From JACDAE01 sp963717195 (lineage in GTDB: Bacteria > Chloroflexota > Ktedonobacteria > Ktedonobacterales > Ktedonobacteraceae): a DNA stretch of 64,000 nucleotides. The position numbers were made by a program, and so were the translations under genes. Of the stretch, positions 1 to 8,942 are shown piece by piece. The notes below the pieces were generated by a model. It saw only the letters and a program-made list of their open reading frames with translations. It was not told the DNA's origin and did no database searches. Numbering within the stretch: the first letter of the stretch is position 1; each line of letters begins with the position of its first letter. The stretch spans positions 1-64,000 of the forward strand of contig CAVQVR010000014.1 in NCBI GenBank assembly GCA_963717195.1. The letters are read 5' to 3'.

Positions 1-3000
1 AGCAACGGATTGGTATCCGAAAGTATAGAAAGAAGTGGTGGCACAACGCGCTGCTCATCTGGAAAGTGTGCAAGTGCATGTATGGTAGCGATTGCCAGGA
101 GTGGTTCCTGGTGTGGCGTCTGCAACAACGTAATGAGAGATGGAATTGAACGCGTATCATGGATATTTTCCAGCACCTGCACCAACAAACGTGTACGCTC
201 GGGCACTACGTCCAATAGCACTGCGAGAAGGGGCTCAACGACGGAGTTCCCGATGCTGATCAGAATGTGGGCGGCACGCTCGGACACAGTAGAACTGGCA
301 TCAAAAAGGACAAGGCTGATCAAGCCAGAGATGCTCTCCGGCGCATAGAAACGTAGCACCTGTGCCACTTGCTGCTGTACTGATGGAGATGTGTCGCTTA
401 CGAGATGCAGCAGACGTGGTAACGCGAGAGAATCGTGGACTGTCTTAAAGATCTCCACGATACGTGTACGCACCAGTTCTGACTGTTGTTGATCCAACAA
501 TCCAAGGAGAAAAGGTGTTGCAGGTGTGCCAATATCCTGCAAGGCACGGATGACGTTGCGTGCTGCAACCTCGTTTTGGGATGGCAGATAGCGCAGCAGC
601 GCCTCGACCACTTTCTCTGAACGCGTATTTTGTGCTCCATTGGCTTCAGTAGCCCGACACTGCCGTACCAGAATTTGAATTGCCTGCTGTTGCACTTCTG
701 GTTCTGACTGGTAATTAGAGGTAAGCACGGGAACGAGCGTGTCCAGGATGCGCTGGTATTGCATGGGTGTGACTTTCCGTAACAAAGCCTGTTCAGCAAG
801 GAAACGGCCTAGAATGGTCAGTGTAGCGCGGTGAATACGCATTCTAAAGGGTGAGGCGGCACGATTTTCTAATTCACGCAACAGGCTGGTGAGTACCTGT
901 TCGGGCCCGAGACGAATCAGCGCATTGGTGGCACGCTCGATTATAAAGGGTTCGGTATCGCTGAGACGAGCCACCAATGGCTCTACAGCCCGTACATCGT
1001 TTGTGCCGCCCAGGATATTTATCGCAGCAGCTCGCAGGCGTATACTTCTTTCAGGAGCGGGCTGACTCAACCTGACGGCACGATCAACCACTGTGCCACC
1101 AAAGCGTGAGAGCACACGTACGAGACGTTTTACTTGAGCTTCATAGGCGACATTGTCAGCGGCATCTTGCAATTGAGTGAAGAGGAGGTCTGGTACGATA
1201 GTTTGATCCAGTAGCGCCAGCAGTTCATCAATACCATCCACCATAATCAGTGGCAAGAGCGAACGGTACACCTCCTGACCACCTTCCTCAGCACAGCGTG
1301 TAAAGATATGTGCCAGTTCTTCACGTGCAGCACGATTGCGTACGGCGATAGAGAGTGCCTCCTCTACGCTTGATGGCAACAACACAGTGCGTTGTATCTC
1401 AGCCTGAGGAGGCGTCCATAGCACGCCAACACAGACGAGAGCAAGGGCCAATGACTGTAAGACATAGGCTGGATTATTGCGTCCCAGGGCACCAAAGCGT
1501 TCCGCCAGGAGGAGGGGATTTTCCAACAGGCCAGCCCAGATCGCCACTGGTTCACTCCAGCGCCCGACATTCTCCAGCAGGTCTTCACGGATGATTTGAG
1601 CGGGTGAACGCCTGTTGTTGGCAACAAAGAAATATTCTGCGACAAAGTATTCCGCGATCAATTCGTGCCGGAAGCTCAAGACGCCGCTGGGACTGATCTC
1701 GATCAGCGCTGCACTGAGCGAGAATTGCAAGAGCAAGGCCAGATCCTCGTATGGCTCCTGGGGAGGTTCGTCGTCACCAAATGGTCCGTGTGCCTGGTGC
1801 TCATCTAACCAGTATTGCAGTTCGTCGCCCAGTTCAACGAAGCCTGGTCCCCCGCGTGCCTCTTTCCCAGTGGCGAAAGAGGGAGTAGAGACGTGTAACT
1901 GGATAGCGTTACGATCATTTGCCCAGCGGGCAGCACAGGCGACCTCGCTCAGAAAGCGAATGACTTCCTCCTCTTGCGGTGCGCTCTGTTTCCATTTTGC
2001 TTGTTGCTGCTCATACTCGATCAGTTGCTTTACATATTCGCGCAAGAGGTGACCGCGCGTATCAATCTGTTTGCCGCGCTCGACGCCAATTTTGTCGATG
2101 ATGCCCATTAACGTAAAGAGCATCATGGGATTGGTGCAGTGATAGCGCAGGCGACTGCGATCAATCACCTGCATAATCTGTCCTGCCGTATGCCGCCACT
2201 GTTTTCCTTGAGCAGTGACATACGTCTCGACAAATTCGTAGACCTGGCCAGGCTGCAAAGGATAAATCACGACGCGCTCGGCCTGCCCCTCATCCACCAG
2301 TTGTACGAACTCGTTCTGTTCGCGGTAATCGACCTCGCGACAGGTCATGACGAGGCGATTCTCGGTTGTGCGCATCAGAGTCACCAGTTCCTGGCTGACC
2401 TGAGAAAGATAGTTACTGTCCACCTCATTGAGGCCATCGCATAAGAGTAGCAAGCGTCCCTGCTGAGCGAGCCTGTACACGTAAGGACGGAGAGCACGCA
2501 TCCCCGGCAGGTCGCTCTCGTAGAGGAAGTCAAGTATGGTGGCCAGGGGTTCTTCAGGGGCATCATCCAATGGTACAGGTTGCATTTTCTTGAGATACAG
2601 ACTATAGTTCTTCATCGGCACATAGACTGGAATACGTTTTCGTCTGAAGGCAAGTGTGAGCGGCTGTTGGGAGGCACTGTATTGATAGACGCGCAGCGCC
2701 ATCGTTTTCCCTGCGCCAGGCACACCCAAAATCAACTGATGCGTATCTTGCTGCTGCACCAGGTCGAGGATCGAGACCTGTTCCTCTTGAATAGTTACTG
2801 TGGGAGCATTTGTTCCTTGCTCATAGTCATCGAGTGCCCTACGGATATTCGTCAAGGCAGTCAGGGGGGTATAGAGATCATGATACTGTTGTTGTTCTTT
2901 ATGAACACGGCGTAAATACGTGACGAGCCCGACTGGACGTACCAGAAAGAACGCAACGAGAGAACATGCCAGCAGCATAATAAACAGGATCAGGAGAACA

Positions 3001-3212
3001 ATGGGAAGAGATGAAAGTAAAGGGGAAAGGTGACCGAGGATAGTGCCTGGGACATGAAATGGATTGAGGAGGGAAATAGCAGCGAAGACTAACAGGGCAA
3101 TAATAAGAGTAGTCCCACCTCCAAAGAAAAGGCTGATCCATATACGCTGTGGCTGCTGTAGACTCTCTCTGTGTGTATTCGTGTGAGTGACGAATTCCTG
3201 CTCCTGTAGCAT
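1..3212 (-). CDS. Membrane-anchored NACHT NTPase with HEAT repeats (3' end outside window)
   Basis: A STAND-class signalling NTPase, read leftward; the frame stays open to the left edge, so the C-terminus is missing (about 1070 codons present). Residues 25-50 and 65-92 are two hydrophobic segments, so the protein is probably inner-membrane anchored. The Walker A motif GVPGAGKT lies at about 163-170 and a Walker B-like LLLLCDGLNEV near 250, followed by a sensor-like TCRE stretch; together these are typical of NACHT modules. The second half is alpha-helical repeats of HEAT type. The ATG at 3210-3212 follows a purine-rich stretch and a good promoter. NACHT proteins are oligomerising switches, used in signalling and in antiphage defence, but no effector domain is visible in the part present. 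What it senses is unknown. Confidence 0.85.
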   Translation of the reverse strand, partial: MLQEQEFVTHTNTHRESLQQPQRIWISLFFGGGTTLIIALLVFAAISLLNPFHVPGTILGHLSPLLSSLPIVLLILFIMLLACSLVAFFLVRPVGLVTYLRRVHKEQQQYHDLYTPLTALTNIRRALDDYEQGTNAPTVTIQEEQVSILDLVQQQDTHQLILGVPGAGKTMALRVYQYSASQQPLTLAFRRKRIPVYVPMKNYSLYLKKMQPVPLDDAPEEPLATILDFLYESDLPGMRALRPYVYRLAQQGRLLLLCDGLNEVDSNYLSQVSQELVTLMRTTENRLVMTCREVDYREQNEFVQLVDEGQAERVVIYPLQPGQVYEFVETYVTAQGKQWRHTAGQIMQVIDRSRLRYHCTNPMMLFTLMGIIDKIGVERGKQIDTRGHLLREYVKQLIEYEQQQAKWKQSAPQEEEVIRFLSEVACAARWANDRNAIQLHVSTPSFATGKEARGGPGFVELGDELQYWLDEHQAHGPFGDDEPPQEPYEDLALLLQFSLSAALIEISPSGVLSFRHELIAEYFVAEYFFVANNRRSPAQIIREDLLENVGRWSEPVAIWAGLLENPLLLAERFGALGRNNPAYVLQSLALALVCVGVLWTPPQAEIQRTVLLPSSVEEALSIAVRNRAAREELAHIFTRCAEEGGQEVYRSLLPLIMVDGIDELLALLDQTIVPDLLFTQLQDAADNVAYEAQVKRLVRVLSRFGGTVVDRAVRLSQPAPERSIRLRAAAINILGGTNDVRAVEPLVARLSDTEPFIIERATNALIRLGPEQVLTSLLRELENRAASPFRMRIHRATLTILGRFLAEQALLRKVTPMQYQRILDTLVPVLTSNYQSEPEVQQQAIQILVRQCRATEANGAQNTRSEKVVEALLRYLPSQNEVAARNVIRALQDIGTPATPFLLGLLDQQQSELVRTRIVEIFKTVHDSLALPRLLHLVSDTSPSVQQQVAQVLRFYAPESISGLISLVLFDASSTVSERAAHILISIGNSVVEPLLAVLLDVVPERTRLLVQVLENIHDTRSIPSLITLLQTPHQEPLLAIATIHALAHFPDEQRVVPPLLSILSDTNPL

Positions 3213-3788
3213 TGCAATCCCCGAACCCTTTCCGCAAGTTATGAGTAGAAACAGTATAGACTATTTTTCCACTTATGAGCAAATACTAATAGTTATAGGT
3301 TGTGCTAAAAGGCTTAACCGCATAGGATCATTCCTATGAGCTTCTCCTCCCCTTATACAATCTAAGACGTTCACGTACCACAAGCAATAAAAAACACTTG
3401 TTCGTGGGTACATTTTATACTCGCTTGCCAGGACAAAGACACCCCTACAACTATATACAAAAGTACCAGTAGTGTATATGGGGCGGGACTATTTCCTCTC
3501 TTTTCTTCTAAAATAAAGAAGTGCATTTCTATCTGAAGAGCTATTGGGGGAGGCTCAGGCTTTCTGATATGTTCATTTATGTTCGTTGGTTCCAGAAATA
3601 TGGGCCTTATTTCTATAGCGAAAAATTTGCATATTACGGTATACTGCTTTCTGTAGTACCAGAACAAAATCCTTGAGCCTGGCGTTACAACTCTTGTGTA
3701 TGACGCGTTCAGAACAATGAACATATTATGCTGTACTCTTTATACTAAAGTATGAAATATTTTTTATCTGTGAAGGGGGTCACACCAT
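3213..3788. other. AT-rich divergent intergenic region
   Basis: Separates the divergent NACHT and GH3 genes. It holds the NACHT promoter and a perfect 7-bp inverted repeat with a 4-base loop (CATAGGA / TCCTATG, 3321-3338) that could be an operator or small hairpin. A 117-codon open frame on the minus strand (3371-3724) has no ribosome binding site and an unprotein-like composition; I do not call it a gene. Confidence 0.5.
3253..3282 (-). promoter_or_regulatory. Sigma70-type promoter for the NACHT-HEAT gene
   Basis: Reading leftward, TTGCTC and TATACT are separated by 18 bases, which puts transcription start about 35 bases before the ATG of the NACHT gene. The match to consensus is 4/6 and 5/6. 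Assigned by position and sequence only. Confidence 0.5.
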
Positions 3789-5633
3789 ATGGAACCAACT
3801 AGCCCCTGGTCATCAGAAAGGCTGCACAGTACAAATGAACAAGACAGAGACCGAAAGCAGCCTGATGTTGGGCACCTGCCGAATCCCAGAAAGATATACC
3901 AGGACTTTGTTGCAGCAATGGATACTATCAAGATAGCAAATGTCAGGACCGAAGTCGTTATTATGGATACATCGAATAGCTCACCAGCAAAAAAGATCAC
4001 TGAAGATAAACTCACTGATATCGATGTTGAATACCAGGGGGCAATCGGTGAACCAGAGACTGGTACTGATAGTAGTATAGAGCCATCCACAAGTATATTA
4101 GAAGAGAAGGCTCCGTTGCTATCGGATGGCAGTGAAGCCTCCATCGATACACTCGATACGAGCAAGGTTGCCGTACCGGAGACTCCAATTCCGGAGGAGT
4201 TCGATGATCGAGAAAGCAACATTCCACCTCTTGATACGTTTGATACCAGAAAGGTCGATACAAACTCTTCTGTGCCTCCTCTAGCTACGTTTGTTACCGA
4301 AAAGGTCGTCGTGCCCCCTTCTGCGCCTCCTCTTCCATCTGTATTCAACGTACAACAAAGTAGTATAAAAAGAGGAACGGCGGTACTACTGATAGCTATT
4401 CTTGCGATAGTTGTTTTACAAGGACTTATGATCGGACCTACCCAGTTTCTAGGGGAGCAAGGGTGGGCCTCTGTGCTTGGTAATTCTGTGACGCAAGGTA
4501 ATCCGGATTTGCTTAAGAATATTAGTAAACAGATCATCCATCAAGTAAAACCCGGCGTGACTGCAACTGTGAAAGTACAGATGACACCGGAGCAATATAT
4601 TGACCTTATTGTAAATAAAATGACGCTGGACCAAAAACTGGGACAGATGATGATAGTCCAATTTACAGGTGCGACATACTCTCTCCCGATCAGTACTATG
4701 ATTAGCCAGTATAATGTTGGCGCTGTTCTAGTTTTTACTGCTAATGGTAATGTTGTGGACAAAAATCAATTGAAGAGCCTGATTAAACAGATGAAAGATG
4801 GTAGCACAACGATCCCTCTGGCAGTAGCTATTGACCAGGAAGGTGGGACGGTAGATCGCCTGGTTAACCTGGATGGGCCACGCCCGGCTGAGGCCACAAT
4901 TGGCGCAACGAATGATCCCAATCAGGCCCGGCAAGCGGGCATGCAGGCTGCAAAAGACCTGACCTCGTATGGCTTTAATCTCAATCTCGCGCCAGTTGTT
5001 GATGTAACGAATGTGTATAATGCACAGATGTATGATCGCACATTTGGCGCTACACCTGGGCTGGTTACAAAGATGGCTGGCGCGTACCTGCAGGGGCTGC
5101 AAGAGAGCGGCAAGGTTGTTGGTACCCTCAAGCACTTTCCAGGCTTAGGAGATGTTTCTACTGATCCTCACCTCAGCATTCCGCAATTGACGCGTTCAAA
5201 GAGCGATCTGGAGAATATCGATTGGGCACCCTATCGTGCATTAATTAAGACTGGTAATGTTCATGCTATTATGGTGACACATGAAATTGTGCAGGCGCTT
5301 GATGCCACAGAGCCATCTTCATTATCACCAAAGGTTATCCAGGGTGTTCTGCGTAACGACCTTGGCTTCCAGGGAGTGGTGATGACGGATAGCCTGACGA
5401 TGGAAGCATTGCTGCAATATGCCACAATGCCACAGGCAGCTGTATTATCTATTGAGGCGGGTGCGGACCTGATAATGGGTGCATCTAGTCCTGATGATGT
5501 GGCCTCCATGTTTCAAAGCATCAAGCAGGCCATGAGTACCGGAGCAATAACACAACAACGCATTGATCAGTCGGTACAGCGTATACTAATGATGAAATAT
5601 GCAATGGGGCTACTGCCCATTCCGAAGAATTAA
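3789..5633 (+). CDS. Membrane-anchored GH3 family beta-N-acetylhexosaminidase-like hydrolase
   Basis: Predicted glycoside hydrolase of family 3 (NagZ-like), cleaving beta-linked sugars such as N-acetylglucosamine in cell-wall material. Residues 1-195 are polar and probably disordered, with three imperfect repeats of the form xTxxTxKV. One TM helix lies at about 197-217, so the catalytic part (about 270-610) is probably outside the membrane. Family signatures are clear: KHFPGLGD at 448-455 followed by DPH, whose His461 matches the NagZ general acid/base, and MTDSLTM with Asp534 as candidate nucleophile. The start follows GAAGGGGG. It is first of three closely spaced genes, with a membrane protein and a flippase, suggesting an envelope role. 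The exact substrate is not known. Confidence 0.85.
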   Translation: MEPTSPWSSERLHSTNEQDRDRKQPDVGHLPNPRKIYQDFVAAMDTIKIANVRTEVVIMDTSNSSPAKKITEDKLTDIDVEYQGAIGEPETGTDSSIEPSTSILEEKAPLLSDGSEASIDTLDTSKVAVPETPIPEEFDDRESNIPPLDTFDTRKVDTNSSVPPLATFVTEKVVVPPSAPPLPSVFNVQQSSIKRGTAVLLIAILAIVVLQGLMIGPTQFLGEQGWASVLGNSVTQGNPDLLKNISKQIIHQVKPGVTATVKVQMTPEQYIDLIVNKMTLDQKLGQMMIVQFTGATYSLPISTMISQYNVGAVLVFTANGNVVDKNQLKSLIKQMKDGSTTIPLAVAIDQEGGTVDRLVNLDGPRPAEATIGATNDPNQARQAGMQAAKDLTSYGFNLNLAPVVDVTNVYNAQMYDRTFGATPGLVTKMAGAYLQGLQESGKVVGTLKHFPGLGDVSTDPHLSIPQLTRSKSDLENIDWAPYRALIKTGNVHAIMVTHEIVQALDATEPSSLSPKVIQGVLRNDLGFQGVVMTDSLTMEALLQYATMPQAAVLSIEAGADLIMGASSPDDVASMFQSIKQAMSTGAITQQRIDQSVQRILMMKYAMGLLPIPKN

Positions 5634-5646
5634 GAGGAACTTACGA

Positions 5647-6096
5647 ATGGTTGCATCCAGTACTAGCAAAACAGAAACGAAGAAAAACTGGCGTACGGCA
5701 GAGAACGCTGTGATAGGTATAGCTATTATAGAGACGATACTCGTTACTATGGCCTTGATACCGGCCCAATTATGGACGCGCCTTCTGCCACATTCTACTG
5801 GTGCTGCGCTGAACGGTCCTTTTCCTGCTACGATTGCTCCCTTGATTACTGCCCTGATTTACCTTCTGCCAACGTTGATTGGATTGTTAAGTCGTAGTTG
5901 GCAGCGTGCATTGCTTTTTGCGACTCTTCCAGCATGGATTGGCCTGGGAGCTTTTGTTATAGCGGCGACATTTAAGGTCGGCGTATTCTATCTTGTTTCG
6001 TCCGATCACGTGACTGCCAATGTGAGTGTCCTGGAATTATTCGCAGCACTAGGAGCTATTGGCTGGCTGCTACGGCATCTGTTGAAGATGAACTAA
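5647..6096 (+). CDS. Four-helix membrane protein of unknown function
   Basis: 149 residues with a short basic cytosolic N-terminus and about four hydrophobic helices (about 20-40, 60-80, 88-112, 125-145). I recognise no family. The ATG is chosen because AAGAGGA lies at the right distance before it; a longer reading would begin inside the GH3 gene. It sits 13 bases after the GH3 stop and 10 bases before the flippase gene, so the three are probably one transcript. The role is likely connected to cell-envelope glycan handling, by context only. Confidence 0.7.
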   Translation: MVASSTSKTETKKNWRTAENAVIGIAIIETILVTMALIPAQLWTRLLPHSTGAALNGPFPATIAPLITALIYLLPTLIGLLSRSWQRALLFATLPAWIGLGAFVIAATFKVGVFYLVSSDHVTANVSVLELFAALGAIGWLLRHLLKMN

Positions 6097-6105
6097 AATA
6101 GAGCT

Positions 6106-7905
6106 ATGCAAAAAATAAAGTTACGTCCTTCGCGACTGGTACGTGTGTCGACTGGTCAGTTAGGAGGTTTTGCTCCGACTACGATGACAAACGAAGGTGG
6201 GCGCATTATGGGAAGAGAGGATGGATTGAATATTCCGCAAGATGAAATACAAGGTACGTCAACAGAAGCCACATCAATGTCAGCGGGAGCCGTAGAGAAC
6301 GCCTTACTAGCGGAAGTACCACATGGGGAGACTGAAGCAAGACGCTTGCTGCAGCGTACGCCTGGCAATTATCTGCTGAACCAGATCTACGGCTTCTGGT
6401 TTTTGGTCTCACTCTTTTTGCTCACGATCATCATTACACGCAAAGTTCCAGCCGAGCAATACGGAATCTACTCAATCACACAGACCGCTTATAACACTAT
6501 TCTTTACATCTTTGCGTTTGGTATGGAGGATGCTACCACCACTTACGTTCCTCGTATATTTGCTGAATATGGAATGGCTTCAGCAGCCTTGTTGGTCAGG
6601 CGTTTACTGGCATTACGTACGCTCACGGTAGTAATAGTTGCAGGGGTTCTGCTTTTTGGCATGCCAGAGATAGCTACATTGATCGCGGCAATTCCTATTT
6701 CGGGGGCAGCAGGTGTGGCAGCAAGTCTACGCGATCCTGTCCTTCTGTCGCATATTACCCCTGTTGCTCTGTACGTACTGGGTAGTAGCATTGCCAGTTT
6801 GCTGCAGGCTGTTTGTGCGGGACTGATGCGTATCCGCATTGTTTTTGTGATTGGGAGCCTGACCCAGGTGGCGGTGCTCGGCATAAGCTTTGTGGTGTTA
6901 CAACTGGGTTGGGGGATCAATAGCGTTCTATGGACACTGGCGATCTGTTCTCTCCTGAACGCGGGTGCATTTATTGTGTGGCAGGCTAAATTTATATTTA
7001 CGCGTGGTGCAACGTATAAGCAACCCATTCTGCCACTGATTCGGCTTAGCCTGTCTGCATGGCAGACAAACCTGATTCAGGGAGCTCTGTTGAAGCAGGT
7101 ATCGGTCATTCTGCTGGGGATCTTCGCGTTTTCAGTGGTAGTGGGTCGCGTCAACACTGGCTATTTCAACCTTTCCTTCCAGCTTGCTGATGGAGCTAAT
7201 CTGTTGCTTGTTACGGGCTTTGGCGGCGTCGCCAGTGCAGCGCTGGCGGCGGCTTTCGTAGGAAACAACAACGAACGCCTCTCGCGCTCGTGGCAGGCAC
7301 TGGTGAAGATCGAGACGCTGCTGGCTGCTCCTGGCCTCGTTTTCTGTCTCTTCAACTCGTCAACTATCGTACTGGCTCTTTATGGTAGCAGGTATGCGGT
7401 AGTTGGACCGCTCTTCGCCATATTTCTATTCTTCAATATTTTCGCCCGTATTCTGGGAACCACGATTAACCAGTACGCCCTGTACGTCACGGGGAAAGCA
7501 CGCCTGGTGGTGCTGAGCGAGTGGGCAGGGCTGGTCGCTGTGATAGTTATTGGCGTAATTCTCATTCCTGGCTATGGGGTAGCTGGTGCATTGATCGCTG
7601 ATGGGATTGCGCGAATCATTACAGGGATATTGATGCTGGCGTTTCTATGGAATGCTCTTCCCCATAAATACCCGTTGGGCTTTACGTTGCGCTTCCTGTT
7701 GGCCTTAACGCTTGCTGCATTGCCAGGGATCTTATGGCATCCTGCAAATCGTATTTTGCTGGGGCTCTCAGGGTGTCTTTTTCTCGTGTTGTGCACAGGA
7801 TTGTTACTGGTAATTAAGCCGCTAAGCGAGGACGATATGGCAATGCTAGGAGGATTGAATACGAGCTTGGCACGCTATTTACGTTGGTTTGCGCGTAAGT
7901 CGTAG
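6106..7905 (+). CDS. Polysaccharide flippase-like membrane protein (MOP superfamily)
   Basis: A Wzx-like lipid-linked oligosaccharide flippase candidate. After a polar N-terminal extension of about 95 residues, 12-14 hydrophobic helices fill the rest. The opening LLNQIYGFWFLVSLFLLTI and the following segment on arrivals of partner helices (VPAEQYGIYSITQT) match the first helices of polysaccharide transporters. The start is uncertain: the first ATG has a weak ribosome site, and ATGs at 6184 and 6208 (the latter after GAAGGTGGG) would shorten the extension without touching the transporter core. Third gene of the GH3 operon. Probable job: moving a glycan precursor or repeat unit across the membrane. 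Confidence 0.8.
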   Translation: MQKIKLRPSRLVRVSTGQLGGFAPTTMTNEGGRIMGREDGLNIPQDEIQGTSTEATSMSAGAVENALLAEVPHGETEARRLLQRTPGNYLLNQIYGFWFLVSLFLLTIIITRKVPAEQYGIYSITQTAYNTILYIFAFGMEDATTTYVPRIFAEYGMASAALLVRRLLALRTLTVVIVAGVLLFGMPEIATLIAAIPISGAAGVAASLRDPVLLSHITPVALYVLGSSIASLLQAVCAGLMRIRIVFVIGSLTQVAVLGISFVVLQLGWGINSVLWTLAICSLLNAGAFIVWQAKFIFTRGATYKQPILPLIRLSLSAWQTNLIQGALLKQVSVILLGIFAFSVVVGRVNTGYFNLSFQLADGANLLLVTGFGGVASAALAAAFVGNNNERLSRSWQALVKIETLLAAPGLVFCLFNSSTIVLALYGSRYAVVGPLFAIFLFFNIFARILGTTINQYALYVTGKARLVVLSEWAGLVAVIVIGVILIPGYGVAGALIADGIARIITGILMLAFLWNALPHKYPLGFTLRFLLALTLAALPGILWHPANRILLGLSGCLFLVLCTGLLLVIKPLSEDDMAMLGGLNTSLARYLRWFARKS

Positions 7906-7952
7906 GGACCCGATTTATCGCGTCCGCCTCCTGGATGCGATAAATCTGTCCC
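7905..7952. repeat. Intergenic palindrome, GATTTATCGCG type
   Basis: Begins on the flippase stop codon. The arms GGGACCCGATTTATCGCG and its near-perfect complement form a long hairpin. No T-run follows, so it is better seen as a member of the dispersed palindrome family than as a standard terminator. A related half-unit follows the ABC-F gene stop in the same relative position. Confidence 0.7.
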
Positions 7953-8000
7953 CCACAAAACCAACAATACAAAAATTAATAGGCAAGGCACCTTTCACCG

Positions 8001-8660
8001 CTATTGTGACATTTCCTGCTGCGGAAAATCGTATGTTGCTCCCGTCGCAATTGCATTGCATGCTTTTGGTAGTTTTGTGATTTTTCCATAGAGATTTACG
8101 CATAGCTCATATTCCATCGTGTCGTCAAGGGCATTCCAGTCACTTACGGAAAGCTTTTGCTTGTACTGCTTCCCTTTTGCCGTCTGAAAGAACACCAGGT
8201 ACGTCTCTTTCGTATCATTGATCCTTTCTGATGTACTGCGGTCAAGGGTATAATGTGGCCAATGGACATTGTTGTGCTCGTTTCCGTCCGCAACAAGCGT
8301 GCGACTGTGGACCCACTCCTGGATTTCGTATGTATATTTTGTGCGTCTTTTAGGTACGTTCGCATAGACGGGTTCTGTCGTTGTTGAAGTAACGCCATTT
8401 ATTTGCGTTGTTGTTGTGTTATAAGATACTACCTCGTAGGAATAATATGTCTCATCTGTGCTTTGTTGATTTCTGCTCCCTTCTGGAAAGCCACTATAGG
8501 AGCTCCCTTCTACCCAGATATAGTGTTCAAGAAGTACCTTGCGTGTCCAGGAAAAGCCTTCAATTGTGGTAATGATGGTGCGATGTATTATCAGCATCGC
8601 CAAAAAGGTAAGCGCCAGAATAAGAAAAATACTTGCAATGATAATTAGCTCAATACTCAC
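8001..8660 (-). CDS. Single-TM protein of unknown function
   Basis: 219 residues: an N-terminal TM helix (about 4-26, strongly hydrophobic) followed by a polar domain rich in Tyr, Thr and Asn, probably facing outward or lying at the membrane. No recognised family. The start is a GTG preceded by AAGGAG about 10 bases upstream. It stands alone between the flippase palindrome and a MITE-like element. Composition and the ribosome site support a real gene. Confidence 0.65.
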   Translation of the reverse strand: MSIELIIIASIFLILALTFLAMLIIHRTIITTIEGFSWTRKVLLEHYIWVEGSSYSGFPEGSRNQQSTDETYYSYEVVSYNTTTTQINGVTSTTTEPVYANVPKRRTKYTYEIQEWVHSRTLVADGNEHNNVHWPHYTLDRSTSERINDTKETYLVFFQTAKGKQYKQKLSVSDWNALDDTMEYELCVNLYGKITKLPKACNAIATGATYDFPQQEMSQ

Positions 8661-8763
8661 TTTGGAACAACTCCTTTATTGCTATACGAGAAGGCTATGA
8701 CAGAATGCATACATATGCTTAAACGTAATATCTAGAGAAAATAAAATGGGAGACCTGACCCCT

Positions 8764-8858
8764 ATCATAGTTCCAGGGCTTGTGAATTATCCGCTCTCCC
8801 CGCGCAGCGGGCCAAAACGCGGAAAAAAACGCTCATTCACAAGCCCTGATCATAGTTC
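8764..8858. mobile_element. 75-bp MITE-like element with 10-bp target duplication
   Basis: Perfect 14-bp terminal inverted repeats (CAGGGCTTGTGAAT at 8774-8787 and its complement at 8835-8848) enclose 47 bases. The element is flanked directly by two identical copies of ATCATAGTTC (8764-8773 and 8849-8858). Terminal repeats plus an adjacent direct duplication are the mark of transposition. No transposase is present, so it would be non-autonomous, moved in trans. Confidence 0.75.
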
Positions 8859-8942
8859 TTACGCAACTTGCATCATGTGAACTCGTGTGGTACTCTAGCG
8901 AACGAGCTTTAGAGTGTCTTGGAATATTCAGGTGAAGAAACA

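Noticed and set aside
2899..3282. 127-codon minus frame overlapping the NACHT gene start
   Set aside because: Out of frame with the NACHT gene, which has clear motifs throughout; Cys/Ser/Arg-rich shadow.
3371..3724. 117-codon open frame on the minus strand
   Set aside because: No ribosome site, poor protein composition, no match to any family I know.
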